From the NCBI GenBank assembly GCA_003327435.1, contig QOQV01000010.1:1-64000 (forward strand): DNA of 64,000 nt, read 5' to 3'. The first letter of the stretch is position 1; every line of letters begins with the position of its first letter. The DNA is from Ignavibacteriota bacterium. GTDB taxonomy: Bacteria > Bacteroidota > Ignavibacteria > UBA10030 > BY39. Below, piece by piece: positions 1-8,469 of this stretch. The position numbers and the translations under genes were made by a program. The notes beneath the pieces are model-generated. The model did not search any database, was not told the DNA's origin, and saw nothing but the letters and a program-made list of their open reading frames with translations.

Positions 1-3000
1 GGTATGTCTGGAGTAGCTGGACTAATGCTTCCGGTTTGACATCGGTTGTTGCACCGCTTGTGAACACAACTTACACTGCAAACTTCACAACTCAATATTA
101 TCTAACGATGCAGGCAAATCCTGGTGGCAGTGTTACGCCACAGAGTGGCTGGTATAACAGAGCTCAACAGGTTACTATTACGGCTATTCCGGATGCAAAA
201 TATCGCTTCACTACATGGAGTGGGACTGGGACTGGTTCCTATAGTGGTTCTTCCAACCCTGCTACGGTTACCATCAACTCTCCTATCAGACAAATTGCCA
301 ACTTTACAAGAAATCCAGTGCTAATAACAATAGGTACTGAACCAGATGGAAGATCTTTCATCTATGATGGGTTCACATATACATCCTTACAAACTCGTTC
401 GGTTGAGCCTGGTTCACAACATACGATTTCTGTACAATCACCGCAACCTGATATAAATCCTGATAAACAGTATATTTGGTGGTATTGGAGCGACGGAGGA
501 GCACAGACCCATAACATCTATCCGATGACAGACTCTAACTTTACAGCATTTTTCAAAACACAATATGCAATCACTATAAACACGACTAATTCTACTGCAG
601 GTAGTGTGGAACCTTCTGGCAGAAAATTTTATACTGAGGGCGACACTTTACAGATAACAGCACGTGCGAATAAAGGATACATATTTACTGGATGGAGTGG
701 ATCAATAAACTCTACAAATAATCCAATTAATATTATAGTTGACAGTTCGAAGACCATCTATGCGAATTTTGCAGAAGCTGCTGAAATCACATTCAAAACC
801 CAACCTGAAAGTTTGAATATATTAATCAACAACACGAATTATAGAACACCTGTTAAAATAAATTTCTTAAAAGGTTCATCACATAATTTAAGTACTATAT
901 CTCCACAATACGATAGCACCGGTAAGATAAAATATGAATGGAACTCCTGGAGTGATTCTGGTGACATATCTCACAATATAACTTTCACAAAAGATTCCAC
1001 TATAATAGCAAATTTCTTAACTTATTATTATCTAATGGTTGTTGCGAATCAGGGGGGGGAAGTTGATATTCAGAGTGGTTGGCAATTAAAAGATACAACC
1101 ATTACATTAACCGCTATTCCTGATTCTGGATATCTCTTCAACGAATGGATTGGAACGGGTGAAGGCTCATATTCCGGAAATAATAATCCAACCACAGTAT
1201 TGATGAAATCTCCTATTACACAAATAGCTAATTTCAGTAAAATATTACCACCTCCGATATTAACTGGAATACCCGATAGAGCGAGCGATATTCCCACAAA
1301 TCCAAATCTAAGATGGCAATCGTATCCAGGTGCTACATATTATATTCTGCAGGTTTCAACTGATTCCACATTTTCAGATACAGGTAAACTGATAATTTCT
1401 TTGCAAACCACTGATACTACATACCAATTAAACAATCTGGTAAATCTTATTACATATTTCTGGAGAGTAAGAGCTAAAGTTGGAAACGATATAACCACAT
1501 TTTCTGCGATAAGACGGTTCACGACCATTAATGCTACTATTGTTGTACAAACGCCACTAATGAATTGGGCGTCAGGTTATAAGTACCAGATAAATTGGAC
1601 ATCAAACAACTTGAGCGGAAAAGTAAATATTGTTTTATACACCGACTCGATGCAAAAAAGAATTATATTAAAAGATAACTACGATAATAATGGTATGTTT
1701 AATTATGTGGTTCATGATTCTATTCTACAAGGTAAATTAAAAGTCGATTATTGTAAGATAAGAATTGAATCATATTTAAATAATATCGTTTATGGCGAAA
1801 GTGGAAACTTTTCAATAGTTTCCGGCACACTACCACAAAGTGTTAGATTAAGCACTCAAATACAATTCCCGCAAGAAGCTTTAAGTTCAACTTATTATCG
1901 TCTTGTTAGTTTACCGGGCATTGTTGACACAATTAAAATTGGTAATTTTATCAGTGGTAAACAAAAATTCGACTGGAGAATTTTCTCAGATAACGGAAAT
2001 CCAGATAATTTCCTTGAGGAACTATCAACAAGCGCCTCATTAAAAACTGGACAGGGATATTGGTTTATCAAAAACGGGAATCTCACAATAACAGACTTTG
2101 AGATGAGAATGCCTAAACTTGATAGCACAGCTACATTTACAATAAATCTCAACCCTGGCTGGAATATAATCGCAAATCCTTTCGACAAAACTATAACCTG
2201 GGCATCTATCTTACACTCAAATAATTTACAATTTTCTACAATATTATATGCCTATGATGGTTCATACAAATCTACTCTAACGCTCGAACCATTTAGAGGA
2301 TATTACTTCTTTAATACTAATAATTTAGCAAAACTTAAAATTCCATATCCATTTGGTTGGTTAGGTCAACAAAAAGTTACAGAGGACATCGTCTGGCAAT
2401 TACAATTAATTTATGAAACGAATGGTATTATAGATTCCAACAACTATTTAGGAGTCGCCAAGCATACCTCGTTTGATATTGATAATTACGATCAACACAA
2501 ACCTCCAATGTTTAAAGATCAAGCATATCTTTACTTTGAACAAAAAGATATTAATTCAAAATACAATAAATTTGCAACTGATTTTCGCCCTGACCTTGGT
2601 GAAGGTCAAAAATGGCAATTCATGATTACGAATCCACAGAAACAAATTTCAAGGTTGATTTTTAACAATATCGAACAGTTGCCAAATGAATACGAGATCT
2701 TTTTAGTAAATCCAAATCGAACAAAGCCAATTAACCTAAGACAGACTAATGAATTTATTTTTGATCCAACTTCAGACATAAACAAATTTGAATTAATTGT
2801 TGGCACAGTGTCATTTATTCAGAGAGAATTGCAGAAACTTATTCCAGAAAAATTTGAACTCTCACAAAATTATCCAAATCCTTTTAACAGTACAACTACG
2901 ATTCATCTAAAATTACCGGAATCAGGATATGTGGAAATGGACATATATAATTCAATTGGACAAAAAATTATCACATTAATTCAAAAGCAATTAGAAGCCG

Positions 3001-3128
3001 GCTCTTACACATATAATTGGAACGGCACAGATAATAACAAAAATGCTGTCTCATCAGGTATTTATTTCTACAGAGTTAAAATTGATGGGATAGTAAAAGA
3101 TACTAAAAAAATGATAATCATTAAATAG
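1..3128 (+). CDS. T9SS-exported repeat-rich surface protein, 5' truncated
   Basis: The reading frame is open from base 3, so the gene begins before the window; the TTG at 36 is only the first possible start codon inside it. Numbered from that TTG, the visible protein alternates two repeat types of about 70-80 residues. Type A, resembling divergent InlB B-repeats ('W.G.G.GSYSG..NP'), is at about 21-90, 177-245 and 331-400. Type B is at about 95-173 and 249-327. A fibronectin-III-like segment follows (about 405-500), and the last 85 residues form a T9SS type A sorting domain ('NYPNPFN', 'YNSIGQKI', 'SSGIYFYRVK'). It is probably a cell-surface or secreted adhesin-like protein; the ligand is unknown. 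Bases 121-300 are clearly GC-richer (48% by hand count) than the rest of the gene, and a run of eight G lies in the third A repeat. Confidence 0.85.
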   Translation, partial: YVWSSWTNASGLTSVVAPLVNTTYTANFTTQYYLTMQANPGGSVTPQSGWYNRAQQVTITAIPDAKYRFTTWSGTGTGSYSGSSNPATVTINSPIRQIANFTRNPVLITIGTEPDGRSFIYDGFTYTSLQTRSVEPGSQHTISVQSPQPDINPDKQYIWWYWSDGGAQTHNIYPMTDSNFTAFFKTQYAITINTTNSTAGSVEPSGRKFYTEGDTLQITARANKGYIFTGWSGSINSTNNPINIIVDSSKTIYANFAEAAEITFKTQPESLNILINNTNYRTPVKINFLKGSSHNLSTISPQYDSTGKIKYEWNSWSDSGDISHNITFTKDSTIIANFLTYYYLMVVANQGGEVDIQSGWQLKDTTITLTAIPDSGYLFNEWIGTGEGSYSGNNNPTTVLMKSPITQIANFSKILPPPILTGIPDRASDIPTNPNLRWQSYPGATYYILQVSTDSTFSDTGKLIISLQTTDTTYQLNNLVNLITYFWRVRAKVGNDITTFSAIRRFTTINATIVVQTPLMNWASGYKYQINWTSNNLSGKVNIVLYTDSMQKRIILKDNYDNNGMFNYVVHDSILQGKLKVDYCKIRIESYLNNIVYGESGNFSIVSGTLPQSVRLSTQIQFPQEALSSTYYRLVSLPGIVDTIKIGNFISGKQKFDWRIFSDNGNPDNFLEELSTSASLKTGQGYWFIKNGNLTITDFEMRMPKLDSTATFTINLNPGWNIIANPFDKTITWASILHSNNLQFSTILYAYDGSYKSTLTLEPFRGYYFFNTNNLAKLKIPYPFGWLGQQKVTEDIVWQLQLIYETNGIIDSNNYLGVAKHTSFDIDNYDQHKPPMFKDQAYLYFEQKDINSKYNKFATDFRPDLGEGQKWQFMITNPQKQISRLIFNNIEQLPNEYEIFLVNPNRTKPINLRQTNEFIFDPTSDINKFELIVGTVSFIQRELQKLIPEKFELSQNYPNPFNSTTTIHLKLPESGYVEMDIYNSIGQKIITLIQKQLEAGSYTYNWNGTDNNKNAVSSGIYFYRVKIDGIVKDTKKMIIIK
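1052..1059 (+). repeat. G8 homopolymer inside surface-protein gene
   Basis: Eight consecutive G residues lie in codons for Gln-Gly-Gly-Glu of the third type A repeat. The matching Gly-Gly in the first repeat is encoded GGT GGC, so the run is not forced by the protein. Poly-G runs are rare in this AT-rich window. Slippage here would frameshift the gene before its secretion tail. Phase variation is an inference. Confidence 0.6.
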
Positions 3129-3136
3129 GTGAAATT

Positions 3137-3661
3137 ATGATATTCAAATATATATCAAATAACTTAAAATGGTTCAAAAACATCCTTATAGTATTTCTAT
3201 TCAATACTTTGCTAATTGAGCCGATATTTGCACAAAGTGCAGATGAAAATGTTCTGATCCAGAATGTAAAATGGGTTATTAAGAGCGAAGTTATTATCAT
3301 CAATTACGATTTGGTAGGTTCATTAAAAGATCAATATGAAATTAAAGTGGTAATGAAAAAACAAGATGATCCTGATTTCCAATTTATCCCACGTGCTGTA
3401 GAGGGTGATATAGGAATTGGTTACTTTGCTGGTTTGAAAAAAGAAATTACCTGGTATTATAGAAGAGATATTCCCCAGGGAATAACAGCAGATGAAAAAT
3501 ATTACTTTATTGTCAATGTAAAGGAAATTAAAAGTTCAAAATCCTGGATTTATTATTTAGTTGGTGGAGTTTTAGCGACTGGAGCAGCTATAATATTATT
3601 GAGCAGTAAATCTAAGGAACAGGGGCAAAAAGAACTTCCACTGCCGCCAGGTAGACCATAA
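3137..3661 (+). CDS. Exported small protein with beta-sandwich-like domain and C-terminal membrane segment
   Basis: This 174-residue protein has an N-terminal signal sequence (hydrophobic 'ILIVFLFNTLLIEPIFAQ', cleavage after about residue 33). A domain of about 90 residues follows, of the kind 'IINYDLVGSLKDQYEIKV..VEGDIGIGYFAGLKKEITW'. Similar Ig-like domains are common in exported Bacteroidota/Ignavibacteria proteins, sometimes ahead of formylglycine-enzyme-like modules. It ends with one transmembrane helix (about 137-155) and a short, proline-rich tail. It starts 8 bases after the T9SS protein stop and is probably co-transcribed with it. The function is not recognised; a membrane-anchored accessory of the upstream surface protein is possible but unsupported. 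Confidence 0.75.
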   Translation: MIFKYISNNLKWFKNILIVFLFNTLLIEPIFAQSADENVLIQNVKWVIKSEVIIINYDLVGSLKDQYEIKVVMKKQDDPDFQFIPRAVEGDIGIGYFAGLKKEITWYYRRDIPQGITADEKYYFIVNVKEIKSSKSWIYYLVGGVLATGAAIILLSSKSKEQGQKELPLPPGRP

Positions 3662-3674
3662 ATTGGAGAGAATT

Positions 3675-4658
3675 ATGAAATTTTCGAGAGATGTACTGAA
3701 GATAAACGAACAAGAAGAAATCGAAAAAATAACAACAACGATCAGAACACAGGTGTTTTCTGAACTACATAGAAAGGGTGCAGTGTTAGGTCTCTCAGGT
3801 GGAATTGATAGTTCTGTCTGTGCAGCACTATGTGTTAAAGCACTTGGAGCTGAAAATGTATTTGCTATTCTAATGCCTGAAAAAGATTCGTCTCAAGAAA
3901 GTATTGAACTTGGTAAATTAGTAGCTGATTCCCTAAACATAAATTATGAAATTAATGACATTACTAATCTTTTACAAGCAAGTGGTTGCTACAAATTCCA
4001 GGTTGAAGCAATAAGAGAAATAATTCCTGAGTATGGTGAAGATTGGAAATGTAAAGTCATAATACCATCAATTTTGGATAAGGACAGATTAAATATATTC
4101 CATATAACTGTTCAATCTCCAGATGGTAAAATGCAAACAAGGCGGTTTACACCAACAAGTTACCTTAAACTAATTGCAGCAACTAACTGGAAACAAAGAA
4201 TTCGAAAATGTATTGAATATTATCATGCAGATCGATTATACTATGCTGTATGTGGAACACCAAACAGACTAGAATATGATCAGGGTTTTTTTGTTAAGAA
4301 TGGTGACGGAAGCGCTGATTTTAAACCAATCGCTCACCTGTATAAATCTCAGGTTTATATGCTTGCAAAAGCTCTAGGATTACCCGAAAAAATAATTCAT
4401 CGGCCACCTACAACCGATACATTTTCACTCGCTCAAACGCAGGAAGAATTCTTTTTTGCAGTGTCTTACGAAATAATGGACTTGTGCCTTTATGCATACA
4501 ATCATAATATTGAACCAAAATTTGTTGCCTCTGAAATCAATTTAACAGAGGAACAGGTGAAAAGAATTTATAAAGATATAGAATCAAAAAGAAAAGCAAC
4601 AAGATATTTACACATGAAACCACTTTTAGTAGAAAAAATTTTAAATCCAGAATTATAA
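3675..4658 (+). CDS. nadE: NAD(+) synthase (NadE) family ATP-pyrophosphatase, possibly a divergent paralogue
   Basis: The start is the ATG at 3675, preceded by TTGGAGAG; the longer frame would need the TTG at 3663, inside that Shine-Dalgarno. The 327-residue protein has the adenylating P-loop SGGIDSS (41-47) and NadE-type blocks 'GTPNRLE' (194-200), 'GDGSADFKPI' (210-219), 'LYKSQV' and 'RPPTTDTF'. NH3-dependent NadE amidates deamido-NAD+ after adenylation. Two features differ from the family norm of about 245-280 residues: an insertion at about 105-167, and 'QTQEEFF' where the 'QTDEDELG'-like block normally lies. The next gene encodes a glutamine amidotransferase and the one after an acyl carrier protein, so it may act on another carboxylate. 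The family is certain; the substrate is not. Confidence 0.8.
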   Translation: MKFSRDVLKINEQEEIEKITTTIRTQVFSELHRKGAVLGLSGGIDSSVCAALCVKALGAENVFAILMPEKDSSQESIELGKLVADSLNINYEINDITNLLQASGCYKFQVEAIREIIPEYGEDWKCKVIIPSILDKDRLNIFHITVQSPDGKMQTRRFTPTSYLKLIAATNWKQRIRKCIEYYHADRLYYAVCGTPNRLEYDQGFFVKNGDGSADFKPIAHLYKSQVYMLAKALGLPEKIIHRPPTTDTFSLAQTQEEFFFAVSYEIMDLCLYAYNHNIEPKFVASEINLTEEQVKRIYKDIESKRKATRYLHMKPLLVEKILNPEL

Positions 4659-4663
4659 ATGAT

Positions 4664-6685
4664 ATGTGTGGGATAGCGGGAAAAATAGACTTTTCCGATA
4701 AGGCTGAGCCAGTTTCAATCGAATTTCTAAAAAATATGGTGAGTACTCTAAGGCATCGTGGTCCTGATGAATTTGGATACTACAGAGACAACAATGCAGG
4801 ATTAGTTCATGCTCGCCTTTCAATTATCGATATTACAAGTGGACAACAACCAATGTCCAATGAAAATAATACACTCTGGATCGTTTTTAATGGAGAAATT
4901 TTTAATTATTTAGAACTCAGAAAGATTTTGCAAAATCATAACCACAAATTTAAAACTAAATCCGACACAGAAGTGATTCTTCATGCTTATGAACAATGGG
5001 GTCTGGATTGTTTTACAAAATTCAACGGTCAGTGGGCAATTGCCATGTGGGATAATCAGAATAAAAAACTCATTTTTTCGCGTGACCATGTTGGAATACT
5101 TCCTCTATTTATTAAGGAGGAAAATAATACAATATGGTTTGCAAGCGAAATCAAGGCAATATTTACTGATCCAGAAGTTAAACGAGAAATTGACATTTTC
5201 GCTTTACAACAGATATTTACATTCTGGACTACAATTACCCCTTATACGACTTTTTCAGGAATATTCGAAATTAAACCGGGCACAACAGTGGTTTATTCTG
5301 CTAACGGAAAGAAACAAGAACACATACATTGGAAACTAAATTTTCAAGATCCATCGAATACTTCGACAACAAAAAACAAATATTCATTCAAAGATGCAGC
5401 AAAAGAATTAGAACAGAAATTACTTGATGCAACTAAACTGAGAATGTTAAGGGCAGATGTACCCGTAGGAAGCTATCTATCAGGTGGACTGGATAGTTCT
5501 GTTGTTGCCTGGATGGGAAGGCAAACCAAATCTGGCACCTTCCAAACTTTTTCCATCAGATTCGAAGACCAACAGTTCGATGAAACCAGATATCAAAAAA
5601 TGTTAGTATCGATGCTGAATAGCAATCATGAAGAAATCCTTGTAAAGAAAAGAGATATAAGTCAGGTATTTCAGGAGGTAATTTATCATACCGAAAAGCC
5701 CATTTTAAGAGCAGCACCAGCTCCATTATTTATTTTATCGAAACTTGTTCACGATTCTAATTTCAAAGCTGTTGTTACTGGTGAGGGCGCAGACGAATTC
5801 CTCTTAGGTTATGATATTTTCAGGGAAACTAAAATCCGCCAATTTATGTCAAATCAACCTGAATCCAGAATTAGACCTCTTTTACTACAACGGCTTTATC
5901 CTTATCTTACAGATTCATTATTTAAAGCAAAAGGTGCATCTTTCGAGTTCTGGAAAAAAAATTTCACCGAGTTAAATCGAATTGACTACTCACATATATT
6001 AAGATGGGACACAACATCAAAAATAATAAATTTCTTGACAGATTCGATTCAGATGCATTTACAAGATGATCTAATGGAACTTGTAAGAGATATTTTACCG
6101 GAGAATTTTTTAAAACTAGATCCAGTTATCAGAGCACAGATTTTAGAAATAATGATACTATTTTCTGGTTATATCATATCATCTCAAGGAGATAGAATGT
6201 TAATGTCGCATTCAGTAGAAGGTAGATTTCCATTCCTTGATATTGATGTTATTAATTTTTTAAATCATTTACCAATTGATTACAAACTTATAGGCTTAGA
6301 CGAAAAAATTATCCTAAAACACATCGCTAAAGGCAAAATTCCTGATGAGATTATAAATAGAAAAAAACAACCATATAGAGCCCCTGATGCTGCAAGCTTT
6401 ATATTTGACAAACCAGAAGATTATGTGACGGAAATGTTCTCTGAAAAAATATTAAAAGATTTTGCTATATTCAATCCAGAGAAAGTAAGCATATTGTACA
6501 ATAAATGTTTGAACAAAATTTCTAACAATCCTGATGGTTCACAAATAAGCAATTTTGAAAATATGAGCTTTGTTGGAATATTATCAACACAATTATTGTA
6601 TTACATGTTCATAAAGAATAAACCCAGATATAATAATAACATTAATTTCACAACTAAAATAGATATGGTTAAAGAAAATGCATAA
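4664..6685 (+). CDS. asnB: Asparagine synthase (glutamine-hydrolysing) family amidotransferase
   Basis: The protein starts MCGIAG, giving the Cys2 nucleophile of a class II (Ntn) glutaminase domain; 'RHRGPDEFG', 'RLSIID' and 'FNGEIFNY' are the usual glutaminase blocks. The synthetase half has the P-loop SGGLDSS at residues 273-279 and 'GEGADEFLLGYD'. At 673 residues it is longer than housekeeping AsnB (about 555) and nearer the forms found in polysaccharide and natural-product clusters. It lies 5 bases after the NadE-like gene and overlaps the acyl carrier protein gene by 8 bases, so it is probably in the same operon. The reaction is ATP-dependent amidation of a carboxylate with Gln-derived ammonia; aspartate is the default substrate, but the neighbours suggest a specialised one. 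Confidence 0.85.
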   Translation: MCGIAGKIDFSDKAEPVSIEFLKNMVSTLRHRGPDEFGYYRDNNAGLVHARLSIIDITSGQQPMSNENNTLWIVFNGEIFNYLELRKILQNHNHKFKTKSDTEVILHAYEQWGLDCFTKFNGQWAIAMWDNQNKKLIFSRDHVGILPLFIKEENNTIWFASEIKAIFTDPEVKREIDIFALQQIFTFWTTITPYTTFSGIFEIKPGTTVVYSANGKKQEHIHWKLNFQDPSNTSTTKNKYSFKDAAKELEQKLLDATKLRMLRADVPVGSYLSGGLDSSVVAWMGRQTKSGTFQTFSIRFEDQQFDETRYQKMLVSMLNSNHEEILVKKRDISQVFQEVIYHTEKPILRAAPAPLFILSKLVHDSNFKAVVTGEGADEFLLGYDIFRETKIRQFMSNQPESRIRPLLLQRLYPYLTDSLFKAKGASFEFWKKNFTELNRIDYSHILRWDTTSKIINFLTDSIQMHLQDDLMELVRDILPENFLKLDPVIRAQILEIMILFSGYIISSQGDRMLMSHSVEGRFPFLDIDVINFLNHLPIDYKLIGLDEKIILKHIAKGKIPDEIINRKKQPYRAPDAASFIFDKPEDYVTEMFSEKILKDFAIFNPEKVSILYNKCLNKISNNPDGSQISNFENMSFVGILSTQLLYYMFIKNKPRYNNNINFTTKIDMVKENA

Positions 6686-6938
6686 AGAAGAAATTACCCT
6701 GATTGTTTCCAATTACATTAAAAAGAATTTCTTGTTTGATGAGAAAAAGGAAGTTGATAACGACATTTCTCTTTATCAAAGTGGAATAATTGATTCAATG
6801 GGAACAATTGAATTAATTTCCTTTTTAGAGAATACATATAAAATCCGCTTTGATGATGATGAGCTTATTGCTGAAAATTTCGATTCAATAAATGCTATAT
6901 CAAATTTTTTATATAATAAACTGCAGAACATCAAATAG
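6678..6938 (+). CDS. Acyl carrier protein
   Basis: An 86-residue acyl carrier protein: helix I, then 'GIIDSMGTIELI' with Ser40 as the phosphopantetheine attachment site (DSMG in place of the common DSLG), then acidic helices II-III. It starts inside the end of the AsnB-type gene (8-base overlap), implying translational coupling. Its own 3' end overlaps by 8 bases the 3' end of the convergent acyl-ligase gene. It is not next to fab genes, so it is probably a dedicated carrier for an acyl or aminoacyl group used by this cluster and not the fatty-acid synthase ACP. Confidence 0.85.
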   Translation: MHKEEITLIVSNYIKKNFLFDEKKEVDNDISLYQSGIIDSMGTIELISFLENTYKIRFDDDELIAENFDSINAISNFLYNKLQNIK

Positions 6939-8454
6939 CCTGACTATTTAAAAACATTTCCTTTAATTTTATCCGATCTGGTTTACCAGTAGTTGTTTGA
7001 GGAATCTGGTTGACAACCCAAATTTTACCTGGAACCATATACGGTGGCATAACCTCCTTGCAATATGCTAAGAGTTCGTTTTCTATAAAACCTTGATGCG
7101 ACTTTGGCATTACCGCCGCCACTATGATATCTTCAACACCTTCAGAGGGAACTGTAAAAACAACTGCATGAGAAACTTGATTCGATTGAAAGATATATTC
7201 TTCCACTTCTTCAGGACTTATTCTAAAACCGCTAATTTTGAACATCTGATCTTTCCTGCCTATATAATACAAATCTCCATCCTCATCATATTTCACAGAA
7301 TCGCCTGAAAATACGACTTTTTCTAAATAGTTTCCATCATATCGCGGAATTGAAATTGTTTTAAATCTCTCTTCAGTACTCTTTTCATCTCTCCAGTATC
7401 CGAGTGAAACACAGGCACCTCTGTGAACCAATTCACCAACCTCGCCTGGTTTGCAAATTTCTCCCTTTTCATTTAAAACCATAATTTCCACATTTGGAAT
7501 TGCTTTGCCGATTGAGTTTGGTTTAAGATCAATTTTCGATGGATCAAGATAAGTTGAACGAAATGCCTCTGTTAATCCATACATCAAATAAATTTTCAAA
7601 TTTGGATGCACCCTCCTGAACAACCTTGTAATATATTCAGGCATTCTACCACCAGAATTTGTTATGTATCTTAAGCTTGGAAAATTCTTTTTTATGAATG
7701 GAGAGCGTTCTTGTGCAAGTTGCTGCCATAGCAATGGCACTCCTGCCATCCCAGTTACATTTTCTTTTAATATCGTATTGCATATATCCGCTGGAAATAC
7801 AGAATTTTGCAATACAATCTTTCCCCCTACCAAAATTGTTGTCAGCAATTGATTTAATCCATAATCAAAACTAAAAGGGAGTAAACTTATAATGATATCG
7901 TCTTTTGTCAGTTGCAAATAATCCGAAACTATTATAGCACCAGAAAGCAAATTTGTATGACTTAACATTACACCTTTTGGCATTCCTGTTGAACCAGAAG
8001 TATAAATAATTAAAGCTAAGTCATTACCAATAATATTGATTCTTTCCGAATATTCGTTATTGAACTCTTCCCTATCTATATTTAATATTTTATCTTTTTC
8101 AAAACTGAGCGCACCGGCATTCTTTAAAGCCGTATCATTAGTAATCAACATTGAAGCTTGAGAGTGGTTAAGAATATACTCTACCTGATTTTTTTTCAAT
8201 ACCTCGTTGATAATTACTGCAACGCCACCATTCAACCATACAGCAAATAACGATGCTATCAGGTCTAATGATTTTTTTAAATAGATACCTACTCTATCAC
8301 CTCTTTCTATACCATTAGATCTTAAAGTGTAGCGATACAAATATATTTTATGCTTGAGAGTTTTAAAATCAACTCTGATATCTCCATCAACAATAATCTC
8401 TTTTGTTTCTGGGATGTTTTTATTATATATCAAATCGCATAATGTATACAACAT
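6931..8454 (-). CDS. AMP-dependent acyl-CoA/acyl-ACP ligase (ANL superfamily)
   Basis: A 507-residue ANL enzyme. It has the P-loop-like motif 'YTSGSTGMPKG', the core motif 'YLMYGLTEAFRSTYL', the hinge 'GRKDQMFKISGFRISP' and the C-terminal catalytic Lys in 'QTTTGKPDR'. It would adenylate a carboxylic acid and load it on CoA or, given the ACP gene that converges on it, on that carrier. The start is an ATG with AAGGAGC just upstream. It lies 15 bases downstream of the GNAT-like gene on the same strand. Similar ligases occur in exosortase-associated and other surface-polymer loci; the substrate cannot be read from the sequence. Confidence 0.85.
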   Translation of the reverse strand: MLYTLCDLIYNKNIPETKEIIVDGDIRVDFKTLKHKIYLYRYTLRSNGIERGDRVGIYLKKSLDLIASLFAVWLNGGVAVIINEVLKKNQVEYILNHSQASMLITNDTALKNAGALSFEKDKILNIDREEFNNEYSERINIIGNDLALIIYTSGSTGMPKGVMLSHTNLLSGAIIVSDYLQLTKDDIIISLLPFSFDYGLNQLLTTILVGGKIVLQNSVFPADICNTILKENVTGMAGVPLLWQQLAQERSPFIKKNFPSLRYITNSGGRMPEYITRLFRRVHPNLKIYLMYGLTEAFRSTYLDPSKIDLKPNSIGKAIPNVEIMVLNEKGEICKPGEVGELVHRGACVSLGYWRDEKSTEERFKTISIPRYDGNYLEKVVFSGDSVKYDEDGDLYYIGRKDQMFKISGFRISPEEVEEYIFQSNQVSHAVVFTVPSEGVEDIIVAAVMPKSHQGFIENELLAYCKEVMPPYMVPGKIWVVNQIPQTTTGKPDRIKLKEMFLNSQAI

Positions 8455-8469
8455 ATAAAAGCTCCTTTT

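Noticed and set aside
4983-5339. 118-codon frame inside the AsnB-type gene
   Set aside because: It overlaps an intact catalytic domain in another frame and shows no recognisable motif or ribosome site.
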